Below are positions 11,465-15,363 of a stretch of DNA of 15,363 nt, piece after piece. The notes below the pieces were generated by a model. That model saw only the letters and a list, made by a program, of their open reading frames with translations. It ran no database searches and was not told the DNA's origin. The stretch is from Chrysomallon squamiferum (taxonomy: Eukaryota; Mollusca; Gastropoda; Neomphalida; Peltospiridae). The stretch covers positions 1 through 15,363 of the forward strand of contig SMMR01000020.1 of NCBI GenBank assembly GCA_012295275.1, written 5' to 3'. Both the position numbers and the translations under genes were made by a program. Position 1 is the first letter of the stretch; the number at the start of each line of letters is the position of its first letter.

Positions 11465-11481
11465 TTTCGCCCGAGTAGGGC
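11465..11481 (+). other. CENP-B-box-like 17-mer, one per monomer
   Basis: The mammalian CENP-B box core is NTTCGNNNNANNCGGGN. Here the sequence reads T TTCG CCCG A GT AGGG C, so 8 of the 9 essential bases match; the only mismatch is A for the C of CGGG. The segment TTCGCCCGAGTAGGG is present in all 41 copies, even where T runs just upstream are expanded. Near-matches arise by chance in satellites and CENP-B itself is known only in some lineages, so binding is speculative. Confidence 0.35.
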
Positions 11482-11492
11482 AACCCTTGCCC
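11478..11492. repeat. Short inverted repeat GGGCAA-CCC-TTGCCC
   Basis: A perfect 6-bp stem with a 3-base spacer overlaps the end of the CENP-B-like motif. In several copies the right arm is altered by run changes, for example the C10 run at 9961-9970 and the T runs at 5799-5805 and 7313-7322. It is short enough to be chance. Confidence 0.5.
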
Positions 11493-11522
11493 CACTTTTG
11501 GGTATGTGCGCCCGATTTTTCC

Positions 11523-11528
11523 CACGTG
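11523..11528 (+). promoter_or_regulatory. CACGTG palindrome, site 2 of the monomer
   Basis: A second CACGTG lies 105 bp after the first, in CCCACGTGCGCAG. Unlike site 1 it is lost in copies 3, 13, 17, 26 and 30, where the A is deleted so that two C runs merge, and in copy 15, where it reads CACGCG. Functional meaning is unknown. Confidence 0.35.
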
Positions 11529-11549
11529 CGCAGAAAAAGTTATTGCACT

Positions 11550-11577
11550 TTGAAAATGGTACCCCTAGCATTTTCAA
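11550..11577. repeat. Inverted repeat TTGAAAATG / CATTTTCAA around the KpnI site
   Basis: Perfect 9-bp arms (11550-11558 and 11569-11577) flank a 10-base spacer, GTACCCCTAG. The GGTACC site spans the end of the left arm and the start of the spacer. It is preserved in nearly all copies. Copies 2 and 5 change the left arm to GAAAAAGG, which breaks one pair. It could form a cruciform or a hairpin in a transcript. Confidence 0.75.
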
Positions 11578-11595
11578 CGGAACTTGAAAAAATTC

Positions 11596-11616
11596 GATTT
11601 TCAAAAATTGAAAATC
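11596..11616. repeat. Near-palindrome GATTTTCAA-AAA-TTGAAAATC
   Basis: Perfect 9-bp arms are separated by 3 A. The spacer is 2 A in copies 1, 13, 17, 20, 34, 38, 39, 40 and 41, with both arms kept. It lies 18 bp after the previous inverted repeat and uses the same core ATTTTCAA/TTGAAAAT, so the two together place four copies of that 8-mer within 66 bp. Confidence 0.75.
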
Positions 11617-11716
11617 CGTGTGGCACTATTCCGTGCGGTCGGGAAAAATATTTCAACGTGTGCAAAAGGTGCGCGCCGTCGGGGCGAGTGTGGCAAAAAC
11701 GTTTCCAACATTTACC

Positions 11717-11733
11717 AAAGGTGCTGCACCTTT
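11717..11733. repeat. Near-perfect palindrome AAAGGTGC-T-GCACCTTT
   Basis: Arms of 8 bp flank a single central T. It is retained in practically every copy, since changes in the following T run leave at least three T. The clear exception is copy 10, where a CTG duplication at about 3765-3770 and a C loss disrupt the symmetry. The TGCACCTTTTGAAAATG stretch resembles TGCACTTTGAAAATG at 11545-11558, part of the internal dimer signal. Confidence 0.75.
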
Positions 11734-11747
11734 TGAAAATGCGTTTG

Positions 11748-11788
11748 AAAAAAAAACGAGCAAATTTTCAAAAATATGTGCGTTTTTT
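11748..11788 (+). repeat. Variable A-tract / T-tract zone
   Basis: An A9 run, CGAGC, AAATTTTCAAAAAT and a T6 run end each monomer. This is the most length-variable part of the array: the A run ranges from about 6 (copy 33, near 12495) to 13 or more (8704-8716, 10230s), and the T run from 5 to about 10. In several copies (near 1931, 2307, 5710, 9118) the GCG before the T run is lost. Long A and T tracts disfavour nucleosomes, so this zone may be linker DNA. Confidence 0.8.
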
Positions 11789-14700
11789 GTGCACGTGTCG
11801 GAAACGAGTTGTTCCCCTTGGGTGGCGCGTGCGGCACTTTTCGCCCGAGTAGGGCAACCCTTGCCCCACTTTTGGGTATGTGCGCCCGATTTTTCCCACG
11901 TGCGCAGAAAAAGTTATTGCACTTTGAAAATGGTACCCCTAGCATTTTCAACGGAACTTGAAAAAATTCGATTTTCAAAAATTGAAAATCCGTGTGGCAC
12001 TATTCCGTGCGGTCGGGAAAAATATTTCAACGTGTGCAAAAGGTGCGCGCCGTCGGGGCGAGTGTGGCAAAAACGTTTCCAACATTTACCAAAGGTGCTG
12101 CACCTTTTGAAAATGCGTTTGAAAAAAAACGAGCAAATTTTCAAAAATATGTGCGTTTTTTGTGCACGTGTCGGAAACGAGTTGTTCCCCTTGGGTGGCG
12201 CGTGCGGCACTTTTCGCCCGAGTAGGGCAACCCTTGCCCCACTTTTGGGTATGTGCGCCCGATTTTTCCCACGTGCGCAGAAAAAGTTATTGCACTTTGA
12301 AAATGGTACCCCTAGCATTTTCAACGGAACTTGAAAAAATTCGATTTTCAAAAATTGAAAATCCGTGTGGCACTATTCCGTGCGGTCGGGAAAAATATTT
12401 CAACGTGTGCAAAAGGTGCGCGCCGTCGGGGCGAGTGTGGCAAAAACGTTTCCAACATTTACCAAAGGTGCTGCACCTTTTGAAAATGCGTTTTGAAAAA
12501 ACGAGCAAATTTTCAAAAAAATATGTGCGTTTTTTTTGTGCACGTGTCGGAAACGAGTTGTTCCCCTTGGGTGGCGCGTGCGGCACTTTTCGCCCGAGTA
12601 GGGCAACCCTTGCCCCTTTTTTTGGGTATGTGCGCCCGATTTTTCCCACGTGCGCAGAAAAAGTTATTGCACTTTGAAAATGGTACCCCTAGCATTTTCA
12701 ACGGAACTTGAAAAATTCGATTTTCAAAATTGAAAATCCGTGTGGCACTATTCCGTGCGGTCGGGAAAAATATTTCAACGTGTGCAAAAGGTGCGCGCCG
12801 TCGGGGCGAGTGTGGCAAAAACGTTTCCAACATTTACCAAAGGTGCTGCACCTTTTGAAAATGCGTTTGAAAAAAAACGAGCAAATTTTCAAAAATATGT
12901 GCGTTTTTTTTTTGTGCACGTGTCGGAAACGAGTTGTTCCCCTTGGGTGGCGCGTGCGGCACTTTTCGCCCGAGTAGGGCAACCCTTGCCCCACTTTTGG
13001 GTATGTGCGCCCGATTTTTCCCACGTGCGCAGAAAAAGTTATTGCACTTTGAAAATGGTACCCCTAGCATTTTCAACGGAACTTGAAAAAATTCGATTTT
13101 CAAAAATTGAAAATCCGTGTGGCACTATTCCGTGCGGTCGGGAAAAATATTTCAACGTGTGCAAAGGTGCGCGCCGTCGGGGCGAGTGTGGCAAAAACGT
13201 TTCCAACATTTACCAAAGGTGCTGCACCTTTTGAAAATGCGTTTGAAAAAAAAAACGAGCAAATTTTCAAAAATATGTGCGTTTTTTGTGCACGTGTCGG
13301 AAACGAGTTGTTCCCCTTGGGTGGCGCGTGCGGCACTTTTCGCCCGAGTAGGGCAACCCTTGCCCCACTTTTGGGTATGTGCGCCCGATTTTTCCCACGT
13401 GCGCAGAAAAAGTTATTGCACTTTGAAAATGGTACCCCTAGCATTTTCAACGGAACTTGAAAAATTCGATTTTCAAAAATTGAAAATCCGTGTGGCACTA
13501 TTCCGTGCGGTCGGGAAAAATATTTCAACGTGCAAAAGGTGCGCGCCGTCGGGGCGAGTGTGGCAAAAACGTTTCCAACATTTACCAAAGGTGCTGCACC
13601 TTTTGAAAATGCGTTTGAAAAAAAAAACGAGCAAATTTTCAAAAAAATATGTGCGTTTTTGTGCACGTGTCGGAAACGAGTTGTTCCCCTTGGGTGGCGC
13701 GTGCGGCACTTTTCGCCCGAGTAGGGCAACCCTGCCCCACTTTTGGGTATGTGCGCCCGATTTTTTCCCACGTGCGCAAAAAAAAGTTATTGCACTTTGA
13801 AAATGGTACCCCTAGCATTTTCAACGGAACTTGAAAAATTCGATTTTCAAAAATTGAAAATCCGTGTGGCACTATTCCGTGCGGTCGGGAAAAATATTTC
13901 AACGTGTGCAAAAGGTGCGCGCCGTCGGGGCGAGTGTGGCAAAAACGTTTCCAACATTTACCAAAGGTGCTGCACCTTTTGAAAATGCGTTTGAAAAAAA
14001 AACGAGCAAATTTTCAAAAATATGTGCGTTTTTTGTGCACGTGTCGGAAACGAGTTGTTCCCCTTGGGTGGCGCGTGCGGCACTTTTCGCCCGAGTAGGG
14101 CAACCCTTGCCCCACTTTTGGGTATGTGCGCCCGATTTTTCCCACGTGCGCAGAAAAAGTTATTGCACTTTGAAAATGGTACCCCTAGCATTTTCAACGG
14201 AACTTGAAAAAAAATTCGATTTTCAAAATTGAAAATCCGTGTGGCACTATTCCGTGCGGTCGGGAAAAATATTTCAACGTGTGCAAAAGGTGCGCGCCGT
14301 CGGGGCGAGTGTGGCAAAAACGTTTCCAACATTTACCAAAGGTGCTGCACCTTTTGAAAATGCGTTTGAAAAAAACGAGCAAATTTCAAAAAAATATGTG
14401 CGTTTTTGTGCACGTGTCGGAAACGAGTTGTTCCCCTTTGGGTGGCGCGTGCGGCACTTTTCGCCCGAGTAGGGCAACCCTTGCCCCACTTTTGGGTATG
14501 TGCGCCCGATTTTTCCCACGTGCGCAGAAAAAGTTATTGCACTTTGAAAATGGTACCCCTAGCATTTTCAACGGAACTTGAAAAAATTCGATTTTCAAAA
14601 TTGAAAATCCGTGTGGCACTATTCCGTGCGGTCGGGAAAAATATTTCAACGTGTGCAAAAGGTGCGCGCCGTCGGGGCGAGTGTGGCAAAAACGTTTCCA

Positions 14701-15156
14701 ACATTTACCAAAGGTGCTGCACCTTTTGAAAATGCGTTTGAAAAAAAAAAAACGAGCAAATTTTCAAAAATATGTGCGTTTTTTGTGCACGTGTCGGAAA
14801 CGAGTTGTTCCCCTTGGGTGGCGCGTGCGGCACTTTTCGCCCGAGTAGGGCAACCCTTGCCCCACTTTTGGGTATGTGCGCCCGATTTTTCCCACGTGCG
14901 CAGAAAAAGTTATTGCACTTTGAAAATGGTACCCTAGCATTTTCAACGGAACTTGAAAAATTCGATTTTCAAAATTGAAAATCCGTGTGGCACTATTCCG
15001 TGCGGTCGGGAAAAATATTTCAACGTGTGCAAAAGGTGCGCGCCGTCGGGGCGAGTGTGGCAAAAACGTTTCCAACATTTACCAAAGGTGCTGCACCTTT
15101 TGAAAATGCGTTTGAAAAAAAAAACGAGCAAATTTTCAAAAATATGTGCGTTTTTT

Positions 15157-15363
15157 GTGCACGTGTCGGAAACGAGTTGTTCCCCTTGGGTGGCGCGTGC
15201 GGGCTTTTTCGCCCGAGTAGGGCAACCCTTGCCCCACTTTTGGGTATGTGCGCCCGATTTTTCCCACGTGCGCAGAAAAGTTATTGCACTTTGAAAATGG
15301 TACCCCTAGCATTTTCAACGGAACTTGAAAAAATTCGATTTTCAAAATTGAAAACCGTGTGGC
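15157..15363 (+). repeat. Partial satellite monomer, right edge
   Basis: This is the first 207 bp of a monomer, ending just after the 182-202 hairpin region. It differs from consensus at 15201-15207, where GGCACTTTT is changed to GGGCTTTTT at the same length, in a shorter A run after CGCAG, and in a missing base near the end (GAAAACCGTG for GAAAATCCGTG). The array continues past the window. Confidence 0.95.
15201..15207 (+). other. Variant segment in the last copy (GGCACT replaced)
   Basis: The usual GCGGCACTTTTCGCC reads GCGGGCTTTTTCGCC here. The change keeps the length but extends the neighbouring G and T runs at the expense of the interior bases. It is the same kind of change as the run-overwriting events at 1610, 5381 and 9936. 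Confidence 0.7.

Larger units (their letters stand above)
11415..11788 (+). repeat. Reference monomer (consensus-length copy, 374 bp)
   Basis: I take this copy as the reference because its length is the modal one and its sequence agrees with the majority base at every position compared. Hand count gives A 100, T 102, G 91, C 81 (46.0% G+C) and 28 CpG. Its layout, numbered from its first base, is: CACGTG at 4-9; G/C-rich segment to 50; CENP-B-like motif 51-67; inverted repeat 64-78; second CACGTG 109-114; hairpin 136-163 carrying GGTACC at 144-149; hairpin 182-202; G/C-rich GCGCGC segment near 257-275; hairpin 303-319; A9 tract 334-342; T6 tract 369-374. It carries stop codons in several frames, and 374 is not a multiple of 3, so it is not a protein repeat. 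The copy at 1189-1562 reads as identical. Confidence 0.95.
11415..15156 (+). repeat. Homogeneous sub-block of ten monomers
   Basis: The ten spacings here are 374, 373, 376, 376, 374, 373, 374, 373, 377 and 372 bp (mean 374.2), against a mean of about 379 bp for copies 1-29. Differences are mostly one or two bases in A or T runs, although copies 34 (T run at 12617-12623) and 37 (CAG to CAA near 13778) still show run merging. It reads either as recently amplified copies or as a better-resolved part of the assembly. Confidence 0.7.
1..15363 (+). repeat. Head-to-tail satellite array, 374-bp consensus monomer, about 41 copies
   Basis: The window is a single uninterrupted tandem array. The phase mark GTGCACGTGTCG begins at 53, 434, 813, 1189, 1563, 1942, 2319, 2701, 3077, 3455, 3831, 4212, 4581, 4956, 5334, 5722, 6101, 6477, 6853, 7236, 7612, 7990, 8379, 8751, 9129, 9508, 9890, 10275, 10660, 11042, 11415, 11789, 12162, 12538, 12914, 13288, 13661, 14035, 14408, 14785 and 15157. 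Spacing runs from 369 to 389 bp (mean 377.6), and the clean copies are 372-377 bp. All copies lie in one orientation and no unique sequence interrupts them. Copies differ mostly in homopolymer length and rarely by substitution. Every copy keeps one GGTACC (KpnI) site in the hairpin loop region, so a KpnI digest should give a ladder of about 374 bp. This structure is typical of eukaryotic heterochromatin or centromeres. I do not recognise the family, and the array extends beyond both ends of the window. Confidence 0.98.

Noticed and set aside
11594-11606. Pol III B-box-like sequence around ATTCGATTTTC
   Set aside because: It lacks the GGTTC...CC core and a suitably spaced A box, and each monomer carries T runs that would end Pol III transcription.
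11636-11660. TATA-like AAAAATATTT as a promoter in each monomer
   Set aside because: It is an A/T run of the kind expected in this composition; no initiator, transcript evidence or downstream gene supports a promoter.
1-15363. A higher-order repeat of several monomers (for example a period of 13, from the lost CACGTG in copies 13 and 26, and 17 and 30)
   Set aside because: Other variants (short A spacer in copies 1, 13, 17, 20, 34, 38-41; G7 in 7, 19, 20, 25) do not follow that period, so no consistent multi-monomer unit can be supported.
1-15363. CRISPR array or a bacterial repeat system
   Set aside because: There are no unique spacers: the entire 374 bp repeats. No cas genes or other prokaryotic genes are present.
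1-15363. Transposon-derived tandem array or rDNA spacer
   Set aside because: No terminal inverted repeats, target-site duplications, transposase remnants or rRNA segments are seen, and no flanks are available to test such an origin.

Overview
The whole window is one eukaryotic-type satellite DNA array. A monomer with a 374-bp consensus is repeated head to tail from the first base to the last, always in the same orientation, with no unique flanking DNA on either side. Using GTGCACGTGTCG as the phase mark, I count 41 monomer starts (53 to 15157). This gives 40 complete copies plus a partial copy at each end (1-52 and 15157-15363). I find no protein-coding gene, RNA gene, transposon or CRISPR array. 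The many open frames on both strands are chance readings of the same 374 bp in shifting frames.

Organism: a homogenised array of this size and purity is typical of eukaryotic centromeric, pericentromeric or other heterochromatic satellite. I do not recognise the monomer and cannot name a lineage. The consensus is 46.0% G+C and has 28 CpG where about 19.7 are expected (observed/expected about 1.4). That argues against long-term CpG methylation and deamination, and so weakly against a typical vertebrate or heavily methylated plant satellite. This is inference only.

Layout: positions 1-11041 hold noisier copies (mean spacing about 379 bp), nearly all of the variation being homopolymer length. 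Positions 11415-15156 hold ten cleaner copies (mean 374.2 bp). Copies at 1189-1562 and 11415-11788 read as identical although 10.2 kb apart. The changes that are not simple run-length differences include a 14-bp duplication at 8270-8298, small duplications at about 3765, 5450, 5990 and 10351, and places where an interior motif has been overwritten by a longer A, T or C run.

Monomer anatomy (numbered from the phase mark): two CACGTG sites (4-9 and 109-114), a CENP-B-box-like motif (51-67), four short inverted repeats (64-78, 136-163, 182-202, 303-319), six copies of the 8-mer TTGAAAAT or its complement, and an A-tract/T-tract zone (334-374). Weak internal similarity at an offset of 163 bp suggests the monomer began as a dimer of a unit of roughly 187 bp, close to one nucleosome repeat. 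Whether the array is centromeric, transcribed or protein-bound cannot be decided from sequence alone.
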